The notes: generated by a model from the letters alone, not told the origin. A stretch of 64,000 nucleotides of DNA from Deinococcus sp. KSM4-11 (GCF_004801415.1 NZ_SSNX01000005.1:1-64000); one strand, 5' to 3'; positions 13,162-23,180 are shown, numbered from the stretch's first letter. Numbers and translations: made by a program.

Positions 13162-14627
13162 GCGATCTCGAGACCCTGCTGGCCCTGGCCCTGGTTGGCA
13201 CGGCGCGCGGCACGCTCCCCACCCCCGGCCACGGCGCGCTGGATCACGCGGCCGCCCAGGTCACCCGCCCAGAGGCCGAGGGTACCCTTCTCGCCCGCGC
13301 GGTTCTGCACACCCTGGCGCACGCGGCTGGACGCGCGCCCGATCCCGCCAGCGATCCGCCGCCTGCGCCCGCGCCCGCCGAGACGCTCCCGGAAGTGCCG
13401 GAACGCGCCGCGCGGCACCTGCCCCTGGTGCTGGGCACGCCCCTGCTGCGCGAGTGGCTGGCCCTCTGCGCGCGGACCGGCTGGCGCGTTCCCCCGGCTA
13501 GGCTGCCGGAACTCCTTGATCTGGCCCGCCACGACGGCACCCTCCGCGCGGCCCTGAGCCCCGTGCTGGGCGAACGCGGCGCGTGGCTGTCCCAGTTCAA
13601 CCCCGAATGGCGCTTCACCCCACCCACCCACGGCGAGGACGCCTGGGCCGAGGCCACCGAAGCGGGCCGGGAAGCCCTGTGGAGAGGCGTCCGCGAGCGC
13701 GACCCGCAGGCGGCCCGCGACCTCCTGACCACCCACCTGCCCACGGAACGCGCCGGCAGCCGCAAGCGTCTCCTGGGGGCGCTGCTCGACACCCTCACTC
13801 CGGACGACCAGACCCTGGAACCGCTGCTGGACTCGCTCACCACGGATCGCAGCGACGACGTCCGCACCCTGGCCCGCACGGCCCTGCACCGCCTGAGCGG
13901 CAGCGCCCAGAACGCCCGTAACGCCGCCCGTATCCACGCGCTGGTGACGCCCCGCAAGACCGGCCTGATCGGCCGCCTCACCGGGCAGGCCAGCCACACC
14001 CTCACGCCTCCGACCGCCCCGGACGAGCACGCCACCCGCGACGGTCTGCCGGACAAGCCCGGCGCCACGGAACTCCTGACGCACCTGCTGGAGCACACGC
14101 ACCCTGATTCCCTCCTGGCCGCCCTGAACCTCACGCCAGAGGCCCTCTCCGACCTTGCGAAGCACCACGACGTGATCGCGGCGCTGGCTTCCAATGCGCG
14201 CGCTACCGGGCACTCCCTCCTCGCCACCGCCCTGCTCAGGCAGGCCCCCGGCGACCCCGGCCTGCTTGCCACGGCCGGAACCGCGCCCCTGCACCGCGCC
14301 ATCCTGGCGGCCCTGCCCGCCCGCCAGCCCGACACGCTGCTGCCCCTGCTGGACGCCCTGCCTGCTCCGTGGCCGCAGGAGATCGGCACCCAGGTCGTCA
14401 CGGCCCTGCGCGACACCATTCCTGACGCGCACTACGCCGGTGCGTGGGGGTACCGCTGGTCACAGATCCTCGATCTGACCGCCCAGCGCACCCATCCCCA
14501 CACGCCGCCCCCCGCCCCCCTGTCGCCCAACGCCACCGAGTACGCCCACCGCGTGATGAACGAACTTAGGGCCACCCTGGAACTCCGGCGGCAGCTGTCG
14601 CACGACTTCGGGCCTGGGGCCGGATGA
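13158..14627 (+). CDS. DUF5691-like protein of the MoxR-VWA module
   Basis: 489 residues from an ATG that overlaps the SWIM gene stop by 4 nt. The early LALVGTARG motif and the block LVLGTPLLREWLALC followed by GERGAWLSQFNPEW resemble the DUF5691 family, which is typically found beside SWIM and MoxR genes. The rest is Ala/Leu/Arg-rich and looks like helical repeats (residues about 170-489). There is no signal peptide or membrane segment, so it is probably cytoplasmic. I assign no biochemical activity; a scaffold or adaptor role is only inferred from helical repeats and context. Confidence 0.75.
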   Translation: MSDLETLLALALVGTARGTLPTPGHGALDHAAAQVTRPEAEGTLLARAVLHTLAHAAGRAPDPASDPPPAPAPAETLPEVPERAARHLPLVLGTPLLREWLALCARTGWRVPPARLPELLDLARHDGTLRAALSPVLGERGAWLSQFNPEWRFTPPTHGEDAWAEATEAGREALWRGVRERDPQAARDLLTTHLPTERAGSRKRLLGALLDTLTPDDQTLEPLLDSLTTDRSDDVRTLARTALHRLSGSAQNARNAARIHALVTPRKTGLIGRLTGQASHTLTPPTAPDEHATRDGLPDKPGATELLTHLLEHTHPDSLLAALNLTPEALSDLAKHHDVIAALASNARATGHSLLATALLRQAPGDPGLLATAGTAPLHRAILAALPARQPDTLLPLLDALPAPWPQEIGTQVVTALRDTIPDAHYAGAWGYRWSQILDLTAQRTHPHTPPPAPLSPNATEYAHRVMNELRATLELRRQLSHDFGPGAG

Positions 14628-14810
14628 GCATGCAACAGCCTTGCAACGAAGTCATCTCCACTGACGGGCGCCGCTCCGCCGGTCGGCCTCGCCCGTACCC
14701 ACCCTCGGCGCCTCCAGCCATCTGCCAGCGGTCCAGCCACATCCCACTCCAGCCGTGAAGGCGCTCTGCACCTCGAAGACGCGTCGAAGCCTGTCTAAAG
14801 GAGACCTCCC
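14628..14810 (+). other. Spacer before the MoxR gene
   Basis: 183 nt without a convincing ORF or terminator. It ends with an AAGGAG ribosome binding site. I see no clear promoter, so the MoxR gene may be co-transcribed with the two genes upstream. Confidence 0.4.
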
Positions 14811-15902
14811 ATGACCACCCCAGACCCCACCGTTCTCCGTCAGCATGCCGAGCAGCAGTACGCGCACGAGTTGTCCGCCCTGGCCGCGCACGATGACAAA
14901 CCCCGTCCGCCCCGCTGGAACCTGTCGCCGCACGCGGTACTCACGTACCTGATGGGCGGCAAACTCAAGGACGGTACGGAGATCACCGCGAAGTACGTGG
15001 GGGAACGCCGCCTGATGGAAATTGCGGTCGCCACCCTCGCCACGGATCGCGCCCTGCTGCTGATCGGCGTGCCGGGCACCGCGAAAAGCTGGGTGAGCGA
15101 ACACCTGGCCGCCGCCATCTCCGGCAACAGCACCCTGCTCGTTCAAGGCACCGCCGGCACCAGTGAGGAAAGCATCCGCTACGGCTGGAATTACGCCCGC
15201 CTGCTCGCCGAAGGTCCCAGCGAGGCCGCCCTTGTCGAAAGTCCCATCGTGCGCGCCATGCGCACCGGCAAAATCGCCCGCCTGGAAGAACTGACCCGCG
15301 TGCAGAGCGACGTGCAGGACACCCTCATCACCGTCCTGAGCGAGAAGACCCTCCCAGTTCCGGAACTCAACACCGAAGTCCAGGCCATCAGCGGCTTCAA
15401 CCTGATCGCCACCGCCAACAACCGCGACAAGGGCGTGAACGACCTCTCAAGCGCCCTCAAACGCCGCTTCAACACGGTCGTCCTGCCCGTTCCGGACACC
15501 ATCGAAGATGAGGTGAGGATCGTCACGCAGCGCGTCATGCAACTCGCCGGGAACCTCCAGATTCCCAGCCCACCCCCCGCACTGGAAGAAGTCCGGCGGA
15601 TCGTGACCGTGTTCCGCGAACTGCGCGCCGGAGCCACCGAGGACGGCAAGACCAAACTGAAAAGCCCCAGCGGCAGCATGAGCACCGCCGAGGCGATCAG
15701 CGTCGTGAACCAGGGCCTCTCGCTGGCCGCACACTTCGGGAACGGGCACCTCAGCGCGCACGACGTTGCCGCCAGCCTCGTGGGGGCCGTCGTGAAAGAC
15801 CCCGTGCAAGACAGCGTCATCTGGCGCGAATACCTGGAAACCGTGGCGAAGAAGAGAGACGACTGGAAGGACTTTTACAAGGCGTGCCGGGCGGTGAGCT
15901 GA
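14811..15902 (+). CDS. MoxR-family AAA+ ATPase
   Basis: 363 residues. The Walker A motif is GVPGTAKS (residues 86-93, Lys92), the Walker B acidic pair is Glu159-Glu160 in ARLEEL, sensor 1 is ATANN, and an arginine-finger-like ALKRRF follows. AAA+ proteins of the MoxR group act as chaperones that insert cofactors or remodel targets together with VWA proteins. Here the VWA partner would be the gene at 20979. The GTAGTSEESIRYGWNY segment after Walker A is typical of this subfamily. It is cytoplasmic and lies between the DUF5691-like and HNH genes. Confidence 0.92.
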   Translation: MTTPDPTVLRQHAEQQYAHELSALAAHDDKPRPPRWNLSPHAVLTYLMGGKLKDGTEITAKYVGERRLMEIAVATLATDRALLLIGVPGTAKSWVSEHLAAAISGNSTLLVQGTAGTSEESIRYGWNYARLLAEGPSEAALVESPIVRAMRTGKIARLEELTRVQSDVQDTLITVLSEKTLPVPELNTEVQAISGFNLIATANNRDKGVNDLSSALKRRFNTVVLPVPDTIEDEVRIVTQRVMQLAGNLQIPSPPPALEEVRRIVTVFRELRAGATEDGKTKLKSPSGSMSTAEAISVVNQGLSLAAHFGNGHLSAHDVAASLVGAVVKDPVQDSVIWREYLETVAKKRDDWKDFYKACRAVS

Positions 15903-15970
15903 GTGGCAGCCAAAGTGATTGAGCCGGTAGACGACCAGCACGCCGCGATGTGGTCTCGCAGGAGAACAAT

Positions 15971-16675
15971 ATGCCCTCGTCAAGCAAACTAAGGGGCAAG
16001 GTGTGCGCATATTGTGCAGGGCGCCCCGCAACTACTTGGGATCATATGTTTGCGCGCTCATTTTTCCCTAAACACGATGGATTTCGTGAAAATATCCCGC
16101 AAGTTCCCTCTTGTGCCGAATGCAATGCTCGTAAGAGCGCATGGGAGAGTCTGATAGGTGTTATGTATCAGTTCGCTAGAGACTCGCTATCATCTAAGGT
16201 CATAAGTGTTTCTGATAAGATTGAGAGGGATCTGCAAATAAATAAGAAGCTTGCACATGAAATGAAAGAAGGTTTATTTACAAGGGAGACGGTGTCGCAG
16301 AGTGGTATATATTATCAACACTCTGGTTTTAGACTGTCCGATGAGATGGTAGAAACGATATCTCTTTGGAACGAGTCGGTGGCAAAAGCTTTCTACTATT
16401 TTTGGAAGAATGAAAACGTGCGGAAGGATTGGATGTGTATAGTCATGAATCCAGCTGCACATGGGATGCACGAATTTTTGACTTCTATGATTGAAAAAAG
16501 CCCTGAATCATATTCTATTGAAAATATTGACAGCGGCTGGAAAGTGATTGGAGCCGAGTCGCCCGATCAAGTTATTCTCATCGGGACTGAGTTCAACTCA
16601 ATTATCCAATACGTCGCAATATTAAAAGAAAGATATATGCCTTTAGCTGAAACTCTCAAGGCTTTCGCCTACTGA
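15971..16675 (+). CDS. HNH-nuclease-like protein, AT-rich insertion in the MoxR-VWA module
   Basis: 234 residues from an ATG after AGGAGAA. The N-terminus has an HNH/zinc pattern: Cys12-x2-Cys15, Asp24-His25 in WDHMFARSFF, then Cys48-x2-Cys51-Asn52 in CAECNARKS. These suit a metal-dependent nuclease with a structural zinc. The remaining 180 residues are unrecognised. Base use is strikingly different: 60-base rows counted at 16261 and 16501 have 22 and 26 G+C (37-43%), against 43 (72%) in the row at 16921. The stop TGA shares its A with the ATG of the next gene. Recent acquisition is likely; a nuclease function is inferred from the motif. Confidence 0.8.
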   Translation: MPSSSKLRGKVCAYCAGRPATTWDHMFARSFFPKHDGFRENIPQVPSCAECNARKSAWESLIGVMYQFARDSLSSKVISVSDKIERDLQINKKLAHEMKEGLFTRETVSQSGIYYQHSGFRLSDEMVETISLWNESVAKAFYYFWKNENVRKDWMCIVMNPAAHGMHEFLTSMIEKSPESYSIENIDSGWKVIGAESPDQVILIGTEFNSIIQYVAILKERYMPLAETLKAFAY

Positions 16676-18858
16676 TGACCCCAATCATCTTCCCCATCCG
16701 TCACCACGGTCCCGGCTCGGCCCGGTCGCTGGAGCATGCGCTGAATCAGCTCAAGCCGGACATCGTGCTCGTCGAAGGCCCGTCCGACGCCGATTCCGTC
16801 GTCCCATTCCTGGCCCAGCCTGAGTTGATTCCACCCGTGGCCCTTCTCGGGTACGTGAACGATGATCCGGCCCGCGCGTCGTTCTGGCCGTTCGCGGCGT
16901 TCAGTCCGGAGTTCGTGGCGTTCCGCTGGGCGGCAAAGGCGGGAGCGCAGGCGCGGTTCATGGATCTTCCCGCCTCGGCGACGCTGGCGGGCGAGCGCGA
17001 GGACGATGACACCGACGATCTGCACAGCGATCCCCTGCGGGTGCTGGCCGAGGCGGCGGGGTACGTGGATTTCGAGCGCTGGTGGGAGACGCTGGTGGAG
17101 GCGCGCGGCGACGACTTCGAGGTGTTCGACGCAATCAACGAGGCGATGCAGGCGGTGCGGGCGGACGCTCCGGCGGCGTCGGGCCGGGAGGCGCAGCGTG
17201 AGGCGTGCATGCGGCAGACCATCCGCGCGGCCCTGAAAGAGGGCGTCCAGCGCGTGGCGGTGGTGTGCGGCGCGTGGCACGCCCCGGCGCTGGACGTGGA
17301 GGCGTTCAGGGCGAAGGACGACGCGGCGCTGCTCAAGGGCCTGCCGAAGGCGAAGGTCACGCTGACGTGGGTGCCGTGGACGCACGGTCGCCTGAGCATG
17401 GGCTCTGGCTACGGCGCGGGCGTGCGGTCGCCGGGGTATTATCACCATCTGTTCACGACGCACCGGAACGTGACGGAGCACTGGTTCGCGCGGGCGGCCC
17501 GCCTGCTGCGTGAGGAGCGCCTGGAGGCGAGCAGCGCGTCGGTGATCGAGGCGACGCGGCTGGCGAACACCCTGGCGGCCCTGCGGGGGCGGGCGCTGCC
17601 GGGCCTGGACGAGCTGAACGAGGCGGCCCTGAGCGTGTTCGGCTGGGACAGCGACCTGCCCCTGCGATTGATCGAGCGGAAGCTGGTGGTGGGGGAGGCG
17701 CTGGGCGAGGTGCCGGATGGGGTGCCGACCGTGCCGCTGGCGCAGGATCTGGCGAAGATCCAGAAGAGTCTGCGCCTGAAAGTGCAGCCCGAGCAGATCG
17801 ACCTGACACTGGATCTGCGGGCGGACACCGATCTGGCCCGCAGCGTGCTGTTCCACCGCCTGAACCTGCTGGGCGTGCCGTGGGCGGCCGAGCGGTATGC
17901 GGGCGGGCGGGGCACGTTCAAGGAGGCGTGGGCGCTGGCGTGGAAACCGGAGTTCAGCGTGCGCCTGGTCGAGGCGAGCCGGTCTGGACAGACCGTGCGG
18001 GACGCCGCGACGACCATGGCCATTGATGCGGCACGCGGGGCGGGGACGCTGGGGGAACTGACGACCCTGCTGGAGGCCGTGCGCTATGCCGACCTGCCCG
18101 GCGCGCTCCCCGTGGCCCTCACGGCGCTGGATGCCCGCGCGGCGGGAAACGCGGACGTGAGCGACCTGCTGGAGGCCCTGCCCCCCCTGGCCCGCCTGGC
18201 CCGCTACGGCGATGTGCGTGGGCGTGAAGGAGCGCCCGGTACGCTGGCAGGCGCGACCTTCCGGACGCTGCTCACGCGGGCCGGGGTGGGCCTGCCACTG
18301 GCGGGCGTGGGTCTGGCCGACGACGCGGCGGAACTGCTGCGCGGGCATGTGGGGAGCGCGGATGCGGCCGTGAGGTTGCTCGACGATCCGGAAGCCCTGG
18401 TCGGCTGGCAGGCGGCCCTGCGTCGCCTCGCGGATCGGGAGGACGCGCATCCCCTCCTGAACGGGGACGCGGTGCGCCGCCTGCGGGATGCCGGACAGCT
18501 CGGCGCAGAGGAGGTGGAACGCCGCCTGGCACGGGCCCTGAGTGCGGGCGTGCCATTGGAGGTCACGGCGTGGCTGGATGGGTTCCTGGGCCAGAGCGGC
18601 GCCCTGCTGATTCACGATGCGGGGCTGCTGGGCCTGCTGGACGACTGGCTGACCACGCTCGAAGCGGACGTGTTTCAGGAGACCCTGCCGCTGCTCAGGC
18701 GCGTGTTCTCCCGCTTCGAGAAGCCGGAGCGTCGCGCGATCGGGGAAGCGCTGCGCGGCGGGAATGCGACCGGGCGTGGCGGTACGCGGGCCATGAACGA
18801 GGAACGGGCGCTGCGGGTCGTGCCCGTGGTACTGCGGCTGCTCGGCGCCCCGGTCTAA
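16675..18858 (+). CDS. DUF5682-like protein of the MoxR-VWA module
   Basis: 727 residues starting [15 protein letters not shown]. The pattern of Arg9-His10-His11-Gly, Glu34 in [10 protein letters not shown], and a Gly-x-x-His (Gly199-His202, in [10 protein letters not shown]) resembles the TraB/ChaN/EreA-like superfamily, whose members use such residues for metal-dependent hydrolysis. The family name DUF5682 is my recognition from context and sequence. The C-terminal two thirds (about 260-727) are helical and unassigned. The ATG overlaps the HNH stop (TGATG), so translation is coupled to a gene of foreign composition. No signal peptide is seen. Confidence 0.75.
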   Translation: MTPIIFPIRHHGPGSARSLEHALNQLKPDIVLVEGPSDADSVVPFLAQPELIPPVALLGYVNDDPARASFWPFAAFSPEFVAFRWAAKAGAQARFMDLPASATLAGEREDDDTDDLHSDPLRVLAEAAGYVDFERWWETLVEARGDDFEVFDAINEAMQAVRADAPAASGREAQREACMRQTIRAALKEGVQRVAVVCGAWHAPALDVEAFRAKDDAALLKGLPKAKVTLTWVPWTHGRLSMGSGYGAGVRSPGYYHHLFTTHRNVTEHWFARAARLLREERLEASSASVIEATRLANTLAALRGRALPGLDELNEAALSVFGWDSDLPLRLIERKLVVGEALGEVPDGVPTVPLAQDLAKIQKSLRLKVQPEQIDLTLDLRADTDLARSVLFHRLNLLGVPWAAERYAGGRGTFKEAWALAWKPEFSVRLVEASRSGQTVRDAATTMAIDAARGAGTLGELTTLLEAVRYADLPGALPVALTALDARAAGNADVSDLLEALPPLARLARYGDVRGREGAPGTLAGATFRTLLTRAGVGLPLAGVGLADDAAELLRGHVGSADAAVRLLDDPEALVGWQAALRRLADREDAHPLLNGDAVRRLRDAGQLGAEEVERRLARALSAGVPLEVTAWLDGFLGQSGALLIHDAGLLGLLDDWLTTLEADVFQETLPLLRRVFSRFEKPERRAIGEALRGGNATGRGGTRAMNEERALRVVPVVLRLLGAPV

Positions 18859-18979
18859 GAACGGGAGGGAGGGCGCACTCTTCATCTTGCCCCGCTGCTG
18901 GGCCAGTATGAAATCTGTAAGAGCGGTGTATAGATCCGCAGGTACTCTGGGAGGCGCGTCACTGACCCGACTTCCAGCT

Positions 18980-20923
18980 ATGAACGAGTCCGTCTTCCAC
19001 GCTCCCACACCCCACGCGGCCGACGTCACTCCGGCACGCGCTGAGGCGGATCGCGGCTCGGTGACGGTGTGGGTGATCCTGGCGGCCGGCACGCTCGGCC
19101 ACGTGATCTCGCTCGCCCAGGGGTTCCGACTGCCCGGGTACTTCCTGCCGGTGGACTGGGTGCTGGGCGGCACGGTCATGACGGTCATGCTGGCCCTCGC
19201 GGTCGCGCACGCGCTGGGGTGGGGTCGGCGTCCGGTGATCTCGCTGATGCTGGTGGCGAACATCACCTTCTTCGTCGCGCGGCTGGGCGTCGCACTGTTC
19301 GTGGTGGGCACGGGAGGGCGCATCCTGACCGACCTAGCCACCCTGCTGGTCTGGCTGCTGACCATGCCGATGATCGAGGCGAGCATGCGCACGTCGCCGC
19401 TTGCGCACCGCATGAGCCTGGGTCTGCCCTTCGCGCTGATCGGCATGACGGCCCTCTTCGCGCTTACTCCGGCGGGCCGGGCCGCGCGGCCGGAGGTCTA
19501 TTTCGGGCTGGGGCAGCTGTCGCTGGTGTGCCTGAGCGTGGTGCTGGGCGCGCAGATGGTGAATACCCTGCGCGCCGCGCTTCACCGCATCCGGGCGGAC
19601 AACCAGGCGCTCTCCCGCCGGGCGTTCCTCGATCCCCTGACCGGGCTGCACAACCGGGCCTTCCTGGATCGGCATCTGCTGGAACAGGTGGCACTGGGCC
19701 AGCCGTTCAGCGTGCTGTTCCTGGATCTGGACGGCTTCAAGGCCATCAACGACACCATGGGGCACGCGACCGGCGACGAGGTGCTGTGCCTGCTCGCGGC
19801 GCGGCTACGGGCGTTGGCCCCGCCCGGCAGCTGCCTGACGCGGGTCAGCGGGGACGAGTTCGTGCTGGTCGTGTCCGGCGACGACAGCCTGGAGGTGGCG
19901 GCGCTGGCGCAGCAGGTGGTCGATGAGCTGTCCACCGCCTTCGAGGTGGGCGGGCAGATCCTGCGCCTGAGCGTCAGCGTGGGGGTGGCGTGCTTCCCGC
20001 ACGACGCGGCGGACGCGCGCGACCTGCTGCTCCGTGCCGACCGGGCCATGTACGCCGTGAAGCGCAGCGGCAAGAACGGGTTCCGGCTGTACAGCGGGCA
20101 CCTGCTCGATCAGGACGAGCGGCGGCAGGTGCTGGAGCGCGAACTGAGGCTGGCGCTGGAACGCGGGCAGCTGTTCCTGGAGTTCCAGCCGATCTGCACG
20201 CTGGCTCAGGGGCGGGCGGTCTGCCTGGAGGCCCTGATCCGCTGGCAGCACCCGGCCTTCGGGCTGGTCGCGCCGGACGTGTTCGTCCCAATTGCCGAGG
20301 AGTGCGGCCTGATTACGTCGCTGGGCGAGTGGGTGCTGCGGGGCGCCCTGGATGCGGCGAGCGGCTGGCAGGCGGCCGGCTTCCCGGAGGTGAAGGTGGC
20401 CGTGAACGTGTCGCCGTATCAGTTGATGCAGCCGCACTTCGCGGACATGGTCGGGCGGGAACTGGCACGGGCGGGCCTGCCGGCGGCGGCGCTGGAACTG
20501 GAGGTCACGGAGGGCGTCGATCTGCGTAGCCGCCTGCAGGTATCCCACAGCGTGGAGGGCGTGCGGGCGCTGGGCGTGGGCCTGTCGCTGGATGATTTCG
20601 GGACGGGGTTCGCGTCGCTCGCACGGCTCAACGACCTCCCGGTCGATGTGGTCAAGATCGACCGGGTGTTCGTGGCCGACCTCACGGGGGACGTGGAGCG
20701 GTCACGGCGGCGGTACGTGCGCACCCTGGTCGCCGCGATGGTCACGGTGGCCGCCACGCTGGGGCTGGAGTTGGTGGCCGAGGGTGTGGAAACGCCGGAG
20801 CAGTGCGAGGAACTGCGGATGCTCGGCTGTACGCTGGCGCAGGGCTTCTACTTTTCCACGCCGCTGCCGGAAGCACAGATTCCGGCCCTGTTGAGGCGAA
20901 CCCAACAGAGTGTTGAGGTATGA
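18980..20923 (+). CDS. Membrane GGDEF-EAL protein, c-di-GMP turnover
   Basis: 647 residues from the ATG at 18980. Six or so hydrophobic segments fill residues 25-200, an integral membrane sensor part. A GGDEF domain follows, with SGDEF at residues 290-294, a variant often still active, preceded by [20 protein letters not shown]. The EAL domain starts with EAL at 417 and keeps [36 protein letters not shown] and [10 protein letters not shown], so phosphodiesterase activity is likely. It lies between the DUF5682-like and VWA genes on the same strand. Whether it belongs functionally to that module is unclear. An earlier ATG at 18908 is possible. Confidence 0.88.
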   Translation: MNESVFHAPTPHAADVTPARAEADRGSVTVWVILAAGTLGHVISLAQGFRLPGYFLPVDWVLGGTVMTVMLALAVAHALGWGRRPVISLMLVANITFFVARLGVALFVVGTGGRILTDLATLLVWLLTMPMIEASMRTSPLAHRMSLGLPFALIGMTALFALTPAGRAARPEVYFGLGQLSLVCLSVVLGAQMVNTLRAALHRIRADNQALSRRAFLDPLTGLHNRAFLDRHLLEQVALGQPFSVLFLDLDGFKAINDTMGHATGDEVLCLLAARLRALAPPGSCLTRVSGDEFVLVVSGDDSLEVAALAQQVVDELSTAFEVGGQILRLSVSVGVACFPHDAADARDLLLRADRAMYAVKRSGKNGFRLYSGHLLDQDERRQVLERELRLALERGQLFLEFQPICTLAQGRAVCLEALIRWQHPAFGLVAPDVFVPIAEECGLITSLGEWVLRGALDAASGWQAAGFPEVKVAVNVSPYQLMQPHFADMVGRELARAGLPAAALELEVTEGVDLRSRLQVSHSVEGVRALGVGLSLDDFGTGFASLARLNDLPVDVVKIDRVFVADLTGDVERSRRRYVRTLVAAMVTVAATLGLELVAEGVETPEQCEELRMLGCTLAQGFYFSTPLPEAQIPALLRRTQQSVEV

Positions 20924-20978
20924 TTATGTGCATGACAGAATTCTCCCGTGATTGGCCTGTCCGCTCCGGCGGTTGCGT

Positions 20979-22169
20979 ATGACCGTCCCAGACGCCGAGC
21001 GGCAGCGCCGCTGGCGGCTCGTGCTGGGTGGGGGAGACGCCGACGGTCTTGCCTCCGGGCCGGGCGAGGGCACCCAGATCAGCCTGAGCCCCCTGGATCG
21101 CCGAATGGACGACGCCCTCAGCGGCCTCTACGACGCCGACACCAGCTCCCGCCGGGCGGGCCTGGGTGCCAGCGCCCCGAAGGTCGCGCGCTGGCTCGCC
21201 GACCTGCGCGAATTCTTTCCCACCGATGTCGTGCGCGTCATGCAGGGCGACGCCATCCAGCGCCTGAACCTCCAGCAGCTCCTGTTCGAGCCGGAAATGC
21301 TGGAGGGCATCGAACCGGACGTGAATCTGGTCGGTACCCTGCTGAGCCTCAGGGGCGTCATGCCGGACAAAGCCAAGGATGCCGCCCGCGCCGTCGTGCG
21401 CCGCGTCGTGGACGATCTGACCCGCCGCCTGGAGGAACCCACCCGCGCGGCCGTGACCGGCAGCCTGAACCGGGCCCAGCGCAACTTCCGCCCGCGCCCC
21501 GCCGAGATCGACTGGGATCGCACCATCCGCGCCAACCTCAAGAACTACCTCCCGGATCGCAACACGGTCATTCCCGAGCGCCTGATCGGCATGGGCCGCA
21601 AACGCCGCGCCCTGCGCGACATCGTTCTGTGCCTCGACCAGTCCGGCAGCATGGCCAGCAGCGTCGTGTATGCGGGCGTGTTCGGCGCGGTGCTGGCCTC
21701 CCTGCCTGCCGTCAGCACCCGCGTCGTCGTGTTCGACACCGAGGTCGTGGATCTCAGTGAGCACCTTGACGATCCCGTGGATGTCCTGTACGGGATCCAG
21801 CTCGGCGGGGGCACGGACATCAACCGGGCGCTCGCGTACTGCCAGGGCGTCATCCAGAACCCCGAACAGACCATCCTGGTGCTGATCAGCGACCTGTACG
21901 AGGGCGGCAACCAGCGCGAGATGCTCGCCCGCGCCCGCGCCCTCAAGGACAGCGGCGTGAACGTGGTGGCCCTGCTCGCCCTGTCGGACGACGGCGCCCC
22001 CAGCTACGACCACGGCGTCGCGCGCGAATACGCCAGCATGGGCATTCCCGCCTTCGCCTGCACGCCCGACCATTTTCCCGGCCTGATGGCGGCGGCCATC
22101 CGGGGCGACGATGTGAGCACCTGGGCCGGCGAACAGGGCCTCGTCGTGCGGGGCGGAGCGGCGGGATGA
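20979..22169 (+). CDS. VWA-domain protein, partner of the MoxR ATPase
   Basis: 396 residues from the ATG at 20979. The C-terminal von Willebrand A domain (about residues 212-390) has an intact MIDAS metal site: Asp220-x-Ser222-x-Ser224 in DQSGSM, Thr279 in GGGTDIN, and Asp305 in LISDLYEGG. The N-terminal 200 residues are helical and rich in charged residues. VWA proteins couple to MoxR ATPases to deliver or remodel targets. There is no signal peptide, so the pair acts in the cytoplasm. The stop overlaps the next gene by 4 nt. The ribosome binding site is weak. Confidence 0.9.
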   Translation: MTVPDAERQRRWRLVLGGGDADGLASGPGEGTQISLSPLDRRMDDALSGLYDADTSSRRAGLGASAPKVARWLADLREFFPTDVVRVMQGDAIQRLNLQQLLFEPEMLEGIEPDVNLVGTLLSLRGVMPDKAKDAARAVVRRVVDDLTRRLEEPTRAAVTGSLNRAQRNFRPRPAEIDWDRTIRANLKNYLPDRNTVIPERLIGMGRKRRALRDIVLCLDQSGSMASSVVYAGVFGAVLASLPAVSTRVVVFDTEVVDLSEHLDDPVDVLYGIQLGGGTDINRALAYCQGVIQNPEQTILVLISDLYEGGNQREMLARARALKDSGVNVVALLALSDDGAPSYDHGVAREYASMGIPAFACTPDHFPGLMAAAIRGDDVSTWAGEQGLVVRGGAAG

Positions 22170-22600
22170 GCCGGCGTCTGTGCGGTCGGTGGCAGGTGTG
22201 GGCGGCGCTCCTGTCCCTGTGTGGGCCGCAGGGGCACGCGCAGACTGCAGACTCGGGATTTCAGCTTCCATCCGGCCGCCTGCACTGTTCGTATAATCCC
22301 GGCGACGCCCAGCAGCCCGCCAGCATGCGCTGTGACGTGCTGGAACCCAGCTTTCGACGTCCACCCAACGGAACGTGCCCGCTCGATTTCGGCGACTCGC
22401 TGGCCCTGACCACTCGCGGTCGGCCCCATTGGGTGTGCCATGGCGACACCGTGCTGGATCCGCAGCACCCGGTGCTCGCCTACGGACAGACCTGGAGCTG
22501 GGGTGGCTTCCGCTGCACCTCGGCCACGACCGGTGTGCGCTGTGTGAACATCGCCGGGCACGGGTTCGAACTGGCCCGCCGTGCCTACCGCCTGTTCTAG
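22166..22600 (+). CDS. Small secreted cysteine-rich protein, DUF6636-like
   Basis: 144 residues. A signal peptide is visible (basic start, hydrophobic stretch 10-18, cleavage near HAQT at about 26). The mature part has six cysteines and the order LPSGRLHCSY, RCDVLE, FGDSLALT, CHGDTV, AYGQTWSWGGFRC, GVRCVN and GHGFELARRAYRLF, like the DUF6636 family of exported actinobacterial and Deinococcus proteins. Function unknown. The ATGA overlap with the VWA gene puts it in the same transcript. Confidence 0.75.
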   Translation: MSRRLCGRWQVWAALLSLCGPQGHAQTADSGFQLPSGRLHCSYNPGDAQQPASMRCDVLEPSFRRPPNGTCPLDFGDSLALTTRGRPHWVCHGDTVLDPQHPVLAYGQTWSWGGFRCTSATTGVRCVNIAGHGFELARRAYRLF

Positions 22601-22687
22601 AGGTGTTCCTCCCAGCTCCGCCCGTCCCACTGACTCATGTCGGGCACCTTAGGTGGGTTCAGCATGTGGCTCAGCGGAGAGTGTGGC

Positions 22688-23149
22688 TCAGTCGGCGGCC
22701 TGTCCCATGCGGCCTCGCGCGCTTTCCCGCCGGCCGGTGGCGGGCAGCAGGGTGCCGGCACGTCCCAGGCCGAAGGCGGGCATGTCCACGTACACGGTCT
22801 CGTATGCGCCGGCATTCACCAGGTACGTTTCATGCCAGATGCCGACCGCGCCGGGGTGGCGCCGGGCGCCCTGGTTGAAGGCCTTCCACGCGGGCAGGTG
22901 GAAGTGCTCGCGGGCTTTCGCATACGCCTGGAGGTGCTCGGCGCTGCGCCAGTACTGCACCAGCGTCGTGCCGTGAAACTGCCCGCCCAGCAGGCCCAGT
23001 TCCGGGTGGGCGGCCAGTTCGCGCAGCATGCGCGGCATGGCGCGGAACACGGGCAGCCACGCAGGCACGTTCCAGGGCTGGTTGATGCGCGCCCCGATCA
23101 GGAATACGACGAAGGAACCTTCGATCTCGGCGCTCAGACGGGTGGCCAT
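22688..23149 (-). CDS. DUF4188 family protein
   Basis: 153 residues from the ATG at 23149. The stretch EIEGSFVVFLIGARINQPWN, then VFRAMPRMLRELA, TTLVQYWRSAEHLQAYA, HLPAW and VGIWHETYLV matches the DUF4188 family, an alpha/beta-barrel fold related to small monooxygenases. Substrate unknown. It is divergent from a PadR-type regulator 70 bp away, a pairing that suggests control by that regulator. An AGGAGG site precedes the start. Confidence 0.85.
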   Translation of the reverse strand: MATRLSAEIEGSFVVFLIGARINQPWNVPAWLPVFRAMPRMLRELAAHPELGLLGGQFHGTTLVQYWRSAEHLQAYAKAREHFHLPAWKAFNQGARRHPGAVGIWHETYLVNAGAYETVYVDMPAFGLGRAGTLLPATGRRESARGRMGQAAD

Positions 23150-23180
23150 GACAAACCTCCTGACCCTCCAGAACAAATGG

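Noticed and set aside
16669..19446. Minus-strand ORF of 925 codons opposite the DUF5682-like gene
   Set aside because: It has Gln/Arg/Pro-rich composition typical of antisense frames and spans two real genes and their spacer.
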